Source: JAHOYW01 sp963664605
GTDB taxonomy: Bacteria > Verrucomicrobiota > Lentisphaeria > Victivallales > Victivallaceae
NCBI GenBank assembly: GCA_963664605.1
Contig: OY761536.1
Span: forward strand, 3,782,001 to 3,846,000
Direction of reading: 5' to 3'
Length of the DNA stretch: 64,000 nucleotides
The position numbers and the translations under genes were made by a program. Below the pieces are notes generated by a model. The model did no database searches, was not told where the DNA came from, and worked only from the letters and a program-made list of their open reading frames with translations. This document shows, piece after piece, positions 52,612 to 62,372 of this stretch (position 1 is the first letter of the stretch; each line of letters starts with the position of its first letter).

Positions 52612-54639
52612 TTAAGCTTTTACTCTGCTTATGACAAAAGCACGGCAATTTAATTTTTCCTGCCAACTCACATTCATTTTTAACCTTAGTTCGCTGCCGG
52701 AACATGTTTTTACCAACTCGCCGGAGAACATATCGGTCAAAGTAAAATTTCCATCAGGGAAGCCGGACAGATTTATATTTACTGCCGTTTCCGGATAATC
52801 ATTACGAAATAAACAAATTATTCCCCGCCCATTTTTCGCATAGCGGGCAAACCCGTCCCATTGCCGGATTTCTCCAGCTCCTCTATATTTTAGTAATTCG
52901 TATTCCGTTAGCGGACCACTTTCTACGAGAGTATTTAAGTTTCTTACTATATTCTTAAGTAATTCCGCACCTTTCGAAGATATTTTTGTCAAGTCGCCAG
53001 CCACGAGGGGAGTACCGGCAAATGCCGTCAAAAGATTTTCCACATCATTTTCATCCTGCAGGCATATAAGGCTGCCAAGCAGACGCTCATTGGGTAAAAG
53101 ATTTACATATTCATAAAGTGTACGCCGAATATGGTCAGCCCGCATAAGCTCAGAACGCAATGTATTCATATTTGAAGCATGATGCAGCTCTGAATAACGT
53201 AAAGCCGCAATACTCGGTCTTTCTGTACCAAAAACCTCAAAACTGAAATCTATTATTAAATCAGGGAATGAGGCTTTTACTGTTTTGCGCATAGCCATCA
53301 TTGACTGGTACTGTTCAAAAATAGAATCCGAGTAATCTTTATGCCAGGCATGTTCATGTGAATGGCAGCCGTATGCCATCATCCCGTAAGGACTCAAAAT
53401 ATTACTGAAATCCAGTTTAAAATAATCAACCCCATATTTTCCGGCCAATTCGATTAATTTTGCGGCTGTAAGCTCACGATGTTTTGAAGCAAAACAGCGG
53501 GTTTTCAGCCCGCGCGTGGAAAACCCGAAAGGCTTTACGGTTCCGTGAAAATCACTGGCGTTGTCTTCCGCCCTGCTCCCGATCTGCCCGTAATCATTAC
53601 CAATATTCAGCCATAAACCGAATTTCATTCCGAAAGTATGAACCTTTTCAGCAATGACTTCAAGTCCGTTTGGAAATTTTTCGTAATCGACTTCCCAGTT
53701 GTTATCCGTAAACCAGCCGTCATCAACCACAAAATGATTAAATCCGAATTCAGCAGCGCGCTCAACCAGTTCCAACAGCAGTTTCTCATTTATATTTTTC
53801 AAAAACGGCAGCCATGTGCAATACATGACCCGGCCGCTATCAGGGCAGTCCGGCAAGTCCCGGCGAATCATTTCGCGAAAAGCATTCGCCGCCATCGAAT
53901 TCCTGGATTCCCCCTGGTAAAGCAGGAAATACGCTTTGTCTGAAATAAAAGTTTCTCCATTTCGCATAAACTTATTAAAGTCTGCGGCCCCCATATTATA
54001 ACCGCAGGAAATACCAGTAGCCCAATTCGGATATACCATAAAATAGCGCAGCGGCCCACAAGCGCTGTTCCCTACAAACAGACCTTCATTAAGTTTTATA
54101 TTGTGCAATTGAATAATATCATCTTCATTAGAAGCAAACATCGGAGCTGCCGGAACCAAGCCCTGGCGAGTGAAAAAATCAGAATCAGCAAAATCACCGG
54201 GGCAAGTATTAAGCTGTTCAAAGAACATTCTTGAAAGCTGGATATCCTCTCCAAGACAGTCTAGCTCCAGCCATTTACCGCATCCAGCCAGATCAGGATA
54301 AATTTCATAACATACCCGCAAAATGAAATCATGCTTTTCGCAACGCATGGAAATTTTCAATATTCGACTGCCTTTATCTCCAACCGTAAACTCATGCCCG
54401 ATAATCTCAAGCAGTTGTTTGACATCCACTACACTGCCATCAAGAATATGTACTTCCGGCTTGGAGTAGCTGATTATCTGGTCTCCATTAACGCTGAACT
54501 GGAATTCGCCAACTTCCAGCCGCTTATTATATTCCCGGCCAGTAACTTTATTATATATGGAAGAAGTATAAACACCGCCAGCGTCAAGGACTATTTCACG
54601 CAAGAACAAATCATTTTCCAGACGTAATCTTTCAGTCAT
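52612..54639 (-). CDS. Alpha-galactosidase-like glycoside hydrolase (GH36)
   Basis: A 675-residue enzyme without a signal peptide, likely cytoplasmic, expected to hydrolyse alpha-galactosides. After an N-terminal beta-sandwich (~1-260) the barrel has HFVVDDGWFTDNNWEVD, FGLWLNIGND, and GVDYFKLDFSNIL, where the Asp of KLDF is the nucleophile position in clan D. PDLIIDFSFEVFG is at the acid/base strand. The C-terminal beta domain ends with LNCRAFVISRV. It is 111 bases after the YhcH-like gene on the same strand. Substrate specificity within clan D is not certain. Confidence 0.82.
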   Translation of the reverse strand: MTERLRLENDLFLREIVLDAGGVYTSSIYNKVTGREYNKRLEVGEFQFSVNGDQIISYSKPEVHILDGSVVDVKQLLEIIGHEFTVGDKGSRILKISMRCEKHDFILRVCYEIYPDLAGCGKWLELDCLGEDIQLSRMFFEQLNTCPGDFADSDFFTRQGLVPAAPMFASNEDDIIQLHNIKLNEGLFVGNSACGPLRYFMVYPNWATGISCGYNMGAADFNKFMRNGETFISDKAYFLLYQGESRNSMAANAFREMIRRDLPDCPDSGRVMYCTWLPFLKNINEKLLLELVERAAEFGFNHFVVDDGWFTDNNWEVDYEKFPNGLEVIAEKVHTFGMKFGLWLNIGNDYGQIGSRAEDNASDFHGTVKPFGFSTRGLKTRCFASKHRELTAAKLIELAGKYGVDYFKLDFSNILSPYGMMAYGCHSHEHAWHKDYSDSIFEQYQSMMAMRKTVKASFPDLIIDFSFEVFGTERPSIAALRYSELHHASNMNTLRSELMRADHIRRTLYEYVNLLPNERLLGSLICLQDENDVENLLTAFAGTPLVAGDLTKISSKGAELLKNIVRNLNTLVESGPLTEYELLKYRGAGEIRQWDGFARYAKNGRGIICLFRNDYPETAVNINLSGFPDGNFTLTDMFSGELVKTCSGSELRLKMNVSWQEKLNCRAFVISRVKA

Positions 54640-54750
54640 AATATTTTAACCTTGTAATTTTCAAGTCAATAATAACAAAGATATTACTGCCGGAAATGTT
54701 TTTTTAAATAGCAAAAAACACTTTTTTATTGACAATAATCCCTTTGATTA

Positions 54751-55224
54751 TTATTTCAGCAGTTTTGCGGCGATCTTAATTACCACTTTTTTGACTGGAC
54801 CGGAACCTGATTTCAAAGCTATTCCCGGCATGTGTCCCTCATTTGGGAAAAACATTGTGAAAACCCCGGGAGTTAAAACATATTCAACAGCTTTTTCTTT
54901 TTCATAGATATAAAATGCCGCATCATTTTCAGAGCTGTATTCATTACTGTTTTCAAGAGTATTGACCGCGCTGTAAAACATACGTTCGCTTCCAACCAGC
55001 AAGGTTTGGATGTCAATAAATCTCTGATGAATCTCCAGCTTGCAGTCCGCTATGTCTTTAGTGTCATAAGATTGAACTAAAGCAAACATATCTTCACCCA
55101 TGATGTCATATTTTCCACACTCGCAGTCAGGCTCCAATGAAGCTAAAAAGCCAAAAGCTTCAGCCAGAACTTCTTCTTTACCGTACGCGTAATCCGACCA
55201 GTTTTCACATAAATCCAAAATCAT
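54751..55224 (-). CDS. YhcH/YjgK/YiaL-family sugar protein
   Basis: A 157-residue cupin-like barrel protein of the YhcH family. The metal-binding pattern is visible as KLEIHQRFIDIQTLLVGSER and FTMFFPNEGHMPGIAL. Relatives are linked to sialic acid, arabinose and other sugar pathways, possibly as anomerases or isomerases. GGGAG lies seven bases before the ATG, which overlaps the stop of the giant AsmA-like gene (ATGA). Being near an alpha-galactosidase suggests a sugar-related role, though cotranscription with the AsmA-like gene is unusual. Confidence 0.85.
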   Translation of the reverse strand: MILDLCENWSDYAYGKEEVLAEAFGFLASLEPDCECGKYDIMGEDMFALVQSYDTKDIADCKLEIHQRFIDIQTLLVGSERMFYSAVNTLENSNEYSSENDAAFYIYEKEKAVEYVLTPGVFTMFFPNEGHMPGIALKSGSGPVKKVVIKIAAKLLK

Positions 55225-58200
55225 TTCAAGACTCCCTTTGTTTTTGGTATTCTAAATTTTGTTTTAATTGTCATATCATTATTTATGCCAAGCTCCTCAG
55301 AAGGTATCTGTTCATAGACTTTAGTTTTGGCATTATATTTAAACGGCAGCGCTTTCCCCGGATAACCATCGATATCAAGATCAATATTAGACATTTCAGG
55401 TGTAGTAGTTACAGTTAAACGAATCCAGTTATAATTAAATTGTTTAAGAGCCGCCGCAGTAAATTCCTTTTTACTTATCTGGGATCTATCCGCATCTGGC
55501 TTGATATATTTACTCCAGTCATCATTCATACACAAGAATCCCCGGTTACTGGTTTCTGTAGCCAGCGAAGCGCCGGAAATCAGGACTTTACTATCCTTAA
55601 CGCTAAAAGGTATTATTCCTCCGACAAAAGCATCTGTTGCAAAGCCTTTTACACCAAGATAATCTAAAAACGGAGATAAAGTTATTTTAGAACTTAAGAA
55701 ATTAACCTTCTCTGGAACTGAATTATTATTAATCAGGGCAAACGGGGTCAAACTCGTCAAACGCCCACCGAACCAGTTGGAAGCCAGCCGCTCGATCTGG
55801 AGTTTTTTCACTCCCTGCGACTGAAATTCAAGCTGCATATTTGAAAGTTTAATAGAATCATTTTTTATTATCCGGCACGACAGCTTTTGACGCGGCGCAC
55901 TTTGCGCTTTGAATAAATCAGTAAAAACACATGTCGTTGTCAGGTTACTCAGCTTCCACGAATCAAAATTCAAAGTGCCATCGTTTACAGAAACCGTCCC
56001 GGAGCCTTTACAACTGTCAAAATCTCCTTCCAAGTGTCCTTCCAGCGCTATTTTTCCAAGGAATTTCACCTTTGCATCAGGAAAAATAACTCCAACGTTA
56101 TCGGCATTTTTCACTTTAAATTCAGGTATTTTAAAATCACCTTCCCAGGCGGGGAAATCTTCAAGCTTCATCTTGCCGCGAAAAAACATACTGGCATTTG
56201 AAAAAACTTCCGAAAAATGACTGGCTTTTATCAATAAGTTATCATTTTCAATTTTTAACGCGGCATCAGCTTTTCCCAGGTTTTTCCCGCGCAATTCTAT
56301 TCTTTTGACTGCGGCCTTACCTTCTCCGGCTCCGGCTCCGAAAGGCAGATGCATTGAGATTTGCCTGCATACCAAATTTAAATTGCTTTTCTTAAAAGTT
56401 GCTTTATCATAGGATATTGTTCCTGAGATTTTACCATCCCTCAACTCTGCGTTAATTAGAGCTTCGGGAGCATTTAAACTCGCATCATGAGAAGATACAT
56501 AAAAATTATTCAACTTTAAATCAGGCTTAAGAATTTTTTCAGGATCGTTACTGGAAGAATTAATAGAAATCCTGCTGCTTCCAAGCTTCCATGATTTACT
56601 ATAAGCAACAGTATTTTCAGCATCGGCTCCAACATCCAATTTCTTCAAATACAATGCAGATTTTTTCAATCCGGCTTCGGCTTTGATGTTCATCCGGTTA
56701 TTACTGCTCAAAATATTTACATCTTTCCAGATTCCGGAAATTTTACCAGTCCCAATTTCCAAATCCATATTTTTTATTGATTGCATCCAGGCGGCATCAC
56801 TATTATCATCATAAAAAGAAGCATCTGTTTTCAGAAACGCATCAACTATTTTTAAATGTTCGTTCCCGCGTGAAACAAGCAACTCAGGAAAGGACAAGGC
56901 GGTATGCATGGATTTTGGGGTCAAAGATTCGTCAAAGGAATCAGCTCTCAAGGTAAAACGCCCGGATTTTGTTGAATATTCGATATCGTTCTGCCGCAAA
57001 GATACTGCCTCCGCTTCCAGGCTGCTAAAAAAACCCATGTCAGTTTTTTTCTTATCGCCTTTGCCTATCCGGTCAAATTTACCAGCTATTTCCAATTTTG
57101 AAATACTAAGATCATACCCTTTGCTGCTGGCGTCAACTTTATTTATTTTGCCGCTGAAAGTCTTTTTTTGTAAGCTTCTATTAGCGTTTAAGGCCAATAC
57201 AGTACCAAAGTCAAGTCCTGAAAACTTCGCATATTCTTTTTCTTTTCCGTATTCCCCGAAAGCGCATTTCAAGCGGATATTAGCATTTTTTATTCCGTTC
57301 CAGTCAAGCAAAGGTTTGGACAGGCTTAAAAAACTTTTTGTTCCCGCTTTTTCCAAAATAAAATCATTATCTTTATATCTGCCGCTTACTCTTTTAGATT
57401 TACCGGTAACAGCCAAATCCCATAATTTTTTATTTTTCATGTATATGCCGTCAAGCGTAAAACTGTTGTTTTCCCCATTCATGGTATCGCTATTTTGCTT
57501 GATATTCACATTTTCAACATCAGCGTTTAACCGGAAACCATTTACCTTGAGTCCGTCAAAAGAATTATTTCCCCTTATAGTAAGCCCCTTCACTTTAAAC
57601 TGACGTTCAAGGGATGAAGTGAAAAGTTCAGGTGTTGAAAGCTTGAAATGGTTATTCTTGATCCTGACTTTTCCATCTGGAGCCGGAACAAGTTTAAAAT
57701 CAGAATCAACAACAACATTATTGCAGAAAAAAGCACTTTGTTTCCCTGTCGCGGAAAGCTCTTTAACTAAAACATTCAACTTCAGGTCACCATTTTGTCC
57801 GCATCCCCTGCCGCTAAAACCTAACTCGCTGACATCCGCAAAAATTTTTGTATCACCACAGCTTACAACCGATTTAATCGGTGTTTTGCGGGCATGTCTA
57901 CCGGATTCAGCCGTTTTCAATTGCCAGTTTCTGGTAACCTGATTGTATCTTCCGCTTACTTTCCTGACCAGATTTATATCACCTACATCTTCAATATTGT
58001 AATATTTTACCAGTTCATGCCTGGTAAGTTCAAATTCAAAATCCCCTTCGAAACTTAAATTTTTTCGTTTATCTACAGGAGCCAGACATGACATTTTGTG
58101 CACAAATACCGATACCGGCCTTTTAATCAGTCCATTTTCCAGCTTCCAAAGATAATTCTCTCCATCAGACGAGCTCACACTGATCGTAAGGGGGATTTTC

Positions 58201-59093
58201 AAGGCTGAACGGCGTTGCTTATTATATATAGATAAAGCATCATAGTGTATTTCACAATTTTTCGAAGTCGCGCTGGCCATGATTTTTTTGATACTCCAGG
58301 GGGAAAAGCCAAAACTGATATTACCCTCAACATCAATCAGACCAGCCAATTTAAGTTCGGGCAGAGGCCTGAACTGTCTGGATTTTTCCACCAAATTCAA
58401 CAGTTTCTTCATTTCCGTACGGGCATTGAATTTTATTTCTGTTGTCTTGTCTTTTAAGTCAACCAGCAATTCAGCTTTTATAGGATGTTCTCGCCAGCTG
58501 AATTTCAAATCCGCCCGGAACAGTTCCCAGTTCTGTTTTTCAGGGTTAAACAGCATTTCAAAAGGAAGTAAAAGCCGGGTTCCGTTCCAGTCAACATTTA
58601 TCAAACCGTCTGTAATTTTTAACTTGGTATTTCCCCAAAAACCTATGGCCTTCTTGTGTTTCCCGCTAAAATGCTCTTTTAATTGTTCAGCAAATTTATC
58701 AATATCAATATTATTGACTTCAAAACGCTTATTTCTCATCCGGCAAACCAATTCAAGGCCGTTAAATTCCAGACTGGTAACCTCCGGGGTTTTCGGCATA
58801 AAAATATTGGCGAAACGGTATTTAACTATGACTGAATGAACCTTAAGGGTTGGGTTATCCGGGGCCCCGACACACAGTTCCCCAAGATTTGCGCCTGTCG
58901 CGCCCACACTTTTGACTTTGCCGGAAAAGCCACTGATACCGGCATCTTTCATCAAGGAAGGTAAAATATTTTTTTGAAAATGCGCCGGCATGTAAATATG
59001 AAAAAAGTAGTAATATACGCCAGCCAAAACGCAAACGATCACAACCGCCGCAATTATTGAAAACTTGGCTATTCGCTTCAATGGCATATCCAT
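55221..59093 (-). CDS. AsmA/YdbH-like envelope protein
   Basis: A 1290-residue protein with one N-terminal membrane helix (residues ~9-30) and then a very long, beta-strand-rich region with repeated short strands, matching the AsmA-like superfamily that forms bridge-like grooves for lipid transfer between membranes. The C-terminal ~250 residues (VNDGTLNFDSWKLSNL, YLGVKGFATDAFVGGIIPFS, LTVTTTPEMSNIDLDIDG) resemble YdbH. ATG 59093 lies only three bases from GAGG; ATG 59087 has better spacing. It overlaps the downstream YhcH gene by four bases (ATGA). Role in lipid transport to the outer membrane is inferred from the family. Confidence 0.78.
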   Translation of the reverse strand: MDMPLKRIAKFSIIAAVVIVCVLAGVYYYFFHIYMPAHFQKNILPSLMKDAGISGFSGKVKSVGATGANLGELCVGAPDNPTLKVHSVIVKYRFANIFMPKTPEVTSLEFNGLELVCRMRNKRFEVNNIDIDKFAEQLKEHFSGKHKKAIGFWGNTKLKITDGLINVDWNGTRLLLPFEMLFNPEKQNWELFRADLKFSWREHPIKAELLVDLKDKTTEIKFNARTEMKKLLNLVEKSRQFRPLPELKLAGLIDVEGNISFGFSPWSIKKIMASATSKNCEIHYDALSIYNKQRRSALKIPLTISVSSSDGENYLWKLENGLIKRPVSVFVHKMSCLAPVDKRKNLSFEGDFEFELTRHELVKYYNIEDVGDINLVRKVSGRYNQVTRNWQLKTAESGRHARKTPIKSVVSCGDTKIFADVSELGFSGRGCGQNGDLKLNVLVKELSATGKQSAFFCNNVVVDSDFKLVPAPDGKVRIKNNHFKLSTPELFTSSLERQFKVKGLTIRGNNSFDGLKVNGFRLNADVENVNIKQNSDTMNGENNSFTLDGIYMKNKKLWDLAVTGKSKRVSGRYKDNDFILEKAGTKSFLSLSKPLLDWNGIKNANIRLKCAFGEYGKEKEYAKFSGLDFGTVLALNANRSLQKKTFSGKINKVDASSKGYDLSISKLEIAGKFDRIGKGDKKKTDMGFFSSLEAEAVSLRQNDIEYSTKSGRFTLRADSFDESLTPKSMHTALSFPELLVSRGNEHLKIVDAFLKTDASFYDDNSDAAWMQSIKNMDLEIGTGKISGIWKDVNILSSNNRMNIKAEAGLKKSALYLKKLDVGADAENTVAYSKSWKLGSSRISINSSSNDPEKILKPDLKLNNFYVSSHDASLNAPEALINAELRDGKISGTISYDKATFKKSNLNLVCRQISMHLPFGAGAGEGKAAVKRIELRGKNLGKADAALKIENDNLLIKASHFSEVFSNASMFFRGKMKLEDFPAWEGDFKIPEFKVKNADNVGVIFPDAKVKFLGKIALEGHLEGDFDSCKGSGTVSVNDGTLNFDSWKLSNLTTTCVFTDLFKAQSAPRQKLSCRIIKNDSIKLSNMQLEFQSQGVKKLQIERLASNWFGGRLTSLTPFALINNNSVPEKVNFLSSKITLSPFLDYLGVKGFATDAFVGGIIPFSVKDSKVLISGASLATETSNRGFLCMNDDWSKYIKPDADRSQISKKEFTAAALKQFNYNWIRLTVTTTPEMSNIDLDIDGYPGKALPFKYNAKTKVYEQIPSEELGINNDMTIKTKFRIPKTKGVLK

Positions 59094-59205
59094 TTACCTC
59101 AAATATCACAATATGATTCGTAAAACCCGTAATATACAGCAAGTTCAAAAATTTACCAGTTATTTTTAAATTCTAACTGAGCTTGCTGGATTGAGAAGGT
59201 TCAGG

Positions 59206-59505
59206 TTAAACTTTTTTATCTGGGTATACTAATCCGGCAATTATCCAGCCAGTAACAAAATAGATTAAAACTTGAATAGTGGAATATATGATAAATGCCA
59301 ACCCGAAAGGTGAATAAATATTAATAAATTTAAAAATTGGTTCTGTTAAAATAGTTGAAACATAACAAATAAGATACCAATAACTCAATATTCCATTTTT
59401 AAGATCAGAATTTGGATTTACCCAAAAAAAGAAATAAGATGCTGATAGCGTTCCCCAAATAACGGACAAAGTAATAATAACTAATCTTTTGTGCTTTGCT
59501 TCCAT
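59206..59505 (-). CDS. Small membrane protein of unknown function
   Basis: A 99-residue protein with three likely membrane helices (about residues 8-28, 40-62 and 70-93) and a basic start (MEAKHKRL). I do not recognise it. The longer frame opens with TTG at 59562; ATG 59505 is preferred, with GGA six bases before it. It is 66 bases after the PurN-like gene on the same strand and 112 bases before the AsmA-like gene. Composition is AT-rich. Confidence 0.5.
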   Translation of the reverse strand: MEAKHKRLVIITLSVIWGTLSASYFFFWVNPNSDLKNGILSYWYLICYVSTILTEPIFKFINIYSPFGLAFIIYSTIQVLIYFVTGWIIAGLVYPDKKV

Positions 59506-59571
59506 CAAATATCCAATTTCATAATAAAAATGCTTTTCAAACCACTTTTTCGCAATACGCAACTCACAATA

Positions 59572-60429
59572 CTATTTGTACTCCCTGGCACCGCTTTTTT
59601 CCCAGGAATTTTCCTCTTTAAAATACAAATCACCATTTTCAATGGCAAATTTCCCGGCAGCAAAATCATTGACGACCTGCGGAAAAACCACCCAGTCGCC
59701 CTTTTCCTTGAGATGCTCCTGATTGGCTGAGGCTATTTTGCTTAAAGCGTCTTTCCAGCCTCCGGCAGGTTTCCGTTTCGGGCGTTTATTATATATATCC
59801 AGCAGTTGAGAACTGGTAAAACCTTCAAGATCAATTGCCAGTTCAGGGGAAATCCCCAGAATCGGCCCGCTGTCCATTTCACCGCCCTTCCCCGTGTAAG
59901 GCTGGGCAATTATAACACTGCTGCGGATGGTTTTAAAATTATTGATAATAGCCAGCTCTGTAGGTATCGCATGCAGCCCGACAAACAAGCGCCGCCCGTC
60001 GCGTTCAATAGTCAGATCCCCCGGATGAACATTGAGGCACGGAAAATCCCCGGTGATATTGGACAGCGGCATAAAGCCTGCCAGAATACCGAAGTCTATA
60101 TCGAAAGGAGCAATTTTTTCACGTAAGGCATTGGTCCACAAGTTACGGATACGACGGCCATTTTCAGTAGCTAAAGAAATTTTGTTTTCGCCATGTTGAC
60201 GGTAAAATTCCCTGATGCTCAATTCGACAAGAGGTAAATCATAATTTGCCGCGATTTCAGCAGCCCGGCTCTTCTCCGGGGCATCACTTATTATAACCGC
60301 CGGCAGCCATTGCGCCGAAGTTTTTCTGTGGAAATCCAAAACCTTTTCAGCATTGGAGCCGCTGCCGCTCATAAAAATAGCTCCGTGCGGTGCTTTTCCA
60401 TCGTTTCTATGTTTTAAAAGGCTTTTCAC
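59572..60429 (-). CDS. PurN-like formyltransferase
   Basis: A 285-residue protein with the formyltransferase fold. It shows AIFMSGSGSNAEKVLDFHRK at the phosphate-binding loop, VIISDAPEKSRAAEIA, LAGFMPLSNI, then NVHPGDLT and VGLHAIPTELAI at the catalytic Asn-His region, and GGEMDSGPIL with the Asp. These differ from the usual PurN (NIHPSLLP, GLHA) but keep the key residues. A C-terminal extension of ~70 residues includes KRKPAGGWKDALSK. The start is GTG with AAGGAG four bases before it. It may be a purine formyltransferase or an enzyme for another amine; not settled. Confidence 0.75.
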   Translation of the reverse strand: MKSLLKHRNDGKAPHGAIFMSGSGSNAEKVLDFHRKTSAQWLPAVIISDAPEKSRAAEIAANYDLPLVELSIREFYRQHGENKISLATENGRRIRNLWTNALREKIAPFDIDFGILAGFMPLSNITGDFPCLNVHPGDLTIERDGRRLFVGLHAIPTELAIINNFKTIRSSVIIAQPYTGKGGEMDSGPILGISPELAIDLEGFTSSQLLDIYNKRPKRKPAGGWKDALSKIASANQEHLKEKGDWVVFPQVVNDFAAGKFAIENGDLYFKEENSWEKSGAREYK

Positions 60430-60619
60430 TACGCTCCTTGATTTTTCTGCTTTAACAAGCTTATAATCTTAATCCGTTTTGTTATTTTCGCAAGTAATAA
60501 TTAAAAAAAATCCTTTCTTAGCTCTTTTTTTGTTTGCGCTAAAGCTAAAAGCAGTCTATCTTATACTAGTTGTAGACAAATGTTAATTTTTAAAACTTTC
60601 ATATACTAGAGAGGATACT

Positions 60620-61366
60620 ATGAGCAGAATTCTAAAAAGAGTATTTATCGCCGCATTCATCTTTACTACCATAAGTTCCTGTTTTGCGGATTTCTGGGAA
60701 GCAATTACTCCTTATCGCGGACCTAAAAGAGACGTTATTACTTTAATGATTACCGCCAACTACAAGCATCCTCTGGTGATAACACAGCTTATTCAGGCTG
60801 AAACCAAACAGCCTTATCTCCTTCTTCCGGCAATAAACGGTAAAGGCATATTTTTCAATCCTCCTCCGGAAAGATCAAAAGAAGCCCTTGAAATAAATGA
60901 AGTGAATTTAGCGCGTTTTATCAAGTTCCTCAATCCCAAGCAAATTGTCATTTTAGGAGACGCCCAATACGTTCCGGACAAATACCGCCAAATGATAGCC
61001 AAAGAAATCCCGGTCATAACTATTGAAGGCAACAACTGGCTGCGGATTGCCGATCGTCTCTCAATCCTGCTGGACGCCAGAAATGCTTATCATGACTACA
61101 AGGAACTGGGGCAACAGCTCAACAGCGGATTATTATACAAGCCCAAAAAAACCAGGTCTCTCACTGATGAACCCGTCAAAGATATAGATGTAAAAACAGA
61201 TGTTGATGATATCGTTATTGATAAAAAAGATGATATAAAAGACGCTAAAGAAGAACTGGGCAAAAAAGAAGCTGTAGCTCCTGAAGCAGCCAGTGTAGCG
61301 CCGGCTGTCAAGGAACCTGAAGTTGCTATGCCCAAATCAACTCCCAATTTGATAAACGATAAATAA
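60620..61366 (+). CDS. Secreted protein with a Rossmann-like half and acidic tail
   Basis: A 248-residue protein with a Sec signal peptide (cleavage near CFA). Residues ~35-160 are alternating strands and helices with NPKQIVILGDAQYVP and EIPVITIEGNNWLRIADRLS, a pattern faintly like the cell-wall-binding-repeat-2 unit (GG-x-x-x-V ... RI-x-G). The last ~75 residues are Asp/Lys/Ala-rich and probably disordered (DIDVKTDVDDIVIDKKDD). The ABC-2 permease starts ten bases after its stop, so both are on one transcript. The family is not recognised; the repeat resemblance is weak. Confidence 0.55.
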   Translation: MSRILKRVFIAAFIFTTISSCFADFWEAITPYRGPKRDVITLMITANYKHPLVITQLIQAETKQPYLLLPAINGKGIFFNPPPERSKEALEINEVNLARFIKFLNPKQIVILGDAQYVPDKYRQMIAKEIPVITIEGNNWLRIADRLSILLDARNAYHDYKELGQQLNSGLLYKPKKTRSLTDEPVKDIDVKTDVDDIVIDKKDDIKDAKEELGKKEAVAPEAASVAPAVKEPEVAMPKSTPNLINDK

Positions 61367-61375
61367 AACGGCCGC

Positions 61376-62332
61376 ATGTTGAACTTCTTTCATATTGCTA
61401 AAAATACTTTTACCGAGTCAATCAGAGAGCCTATTTTCTTTATCCTCTTGATTACGGCTCTGGTCCTTATCGGTCATTTCCCGTCAATGACTTTGTTTGT
61501 ATTCGGCGATCAGATCAAACTGGTTGTCGACAGCTCTATGGCAACCGTCCTTTTATTTGGTCTTTTTGTCGCGGTAATGAGTTCAAGCCATACTGTGACC
61601 CGGGAAATGCGCAATGGCACGGTACTTCTCCTTTTATCCAAACCGGTTTACCGCTGGACTTTCATCCTTGCTAAAATCGCCGGAATTATTTTCACCGTCA
61701 TCGTATTTGTTTTCCTGTGCAATGTCGGCTCAATAATTTCCCTGTACATCGCTAAAGACCAGTTCCGCATGGATATGGGAGCTTATTATATTTATTTCGG
61801 AATGCTGATAGCCAGTTGTATTTTCGGCATGGTCATGAACTTTATGTATACCCGTTCATTCGTCTCGTACACAACTCTTGGAATCTGGATACTACTGCCG
61901 ATCTACTGCATAATATGCCTGATATTCAAAGACCCCCCGGAAATCTTACTGCAAAGCTATATGTATGCCTTGATTCTAGTATTCTTCTCCGTGTCAACAA
62001 TGGCGGCAATCACAGTAGTCTTCGCGACCCGCCTTGACCTGGTCGCGAACCTGACCGTATGCTCGGTTATTTTCTTCCTTGGACTAATTTCCAGTTATCT
62101 ATTCCTGGGGGATACAGGCTCCCCTGTCCTGAATTTTATCTTCAGAATATTTTATGCCATCCTGCCTAACTGGCAATTTTTCTGGTTAGCGGATGCGCTG
62201 GCGACCCACAGGCCGGTTCCAGCATCGTATCTCTTATGGGCAGCAATATATGTAATTCTTTATGTATCATTATGCACGATGTGGGCAGTAGTGGTATTCC
62301 AAAACAAAGAAATTGCCAAAGATACAAGGTAG
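61376..62332 (+). CDS. ABC-2-type transporter permease
   Basis: A 318-residue membrane protein with six main helices. The first (NTFTESIREPIFFILLITAL) and the cytoplasmic REMRNGTVLLLLSKPVYRW segment are typical of ABC-2/NosY-type permeases, where the latter contacts the ATPase. No ATP-binding protein gene is in the window next to it. The upstream secreted protein is ten bases away, so the two may act together at the inner membrane. Substrate unknown. Confidence 0.85.
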   Translation: MLNFFHIAKNTFTESIREPIFFILLITALVLIGHFPSMTLFVFGDQIKLVVDSSMATVLLFGLFVAVMSSSHTVTREMRNGTVLLLLSKPVYRWTFILAKIAGIIFTVIVFVFLCNVGSIISLYIAKDQFRMDMGAYYIYFGMLIASCIFGMVMNFMYTRSFVSYTTLGIWILLPIYCIICLIFKDPPEILLQSYMYALILVFFSVSTMAAITVVFATRLDLVANLTVCSVIFFLGLISSYLFLGDTGSPVLNFIFRIFYAILPNWQFFWLADALATHRPVPASYLLWAAIYVILYVSLCTMWAVVVFQNKEIAKDTR

Positions 62333-62372
62333 TTTTAAGTTTTAAGGGTTAAGATTTAAGAGGAGGAAATTA

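Noticed and set aside
56908..57603. 231-codon plus-strand frame opposite the AsmA-like gene
   Set aside because: Lies wholly antisense to a strong 1290-residue gene, has no ribosome site, and its product is a Ser/Pro/Phe-rich shadow.
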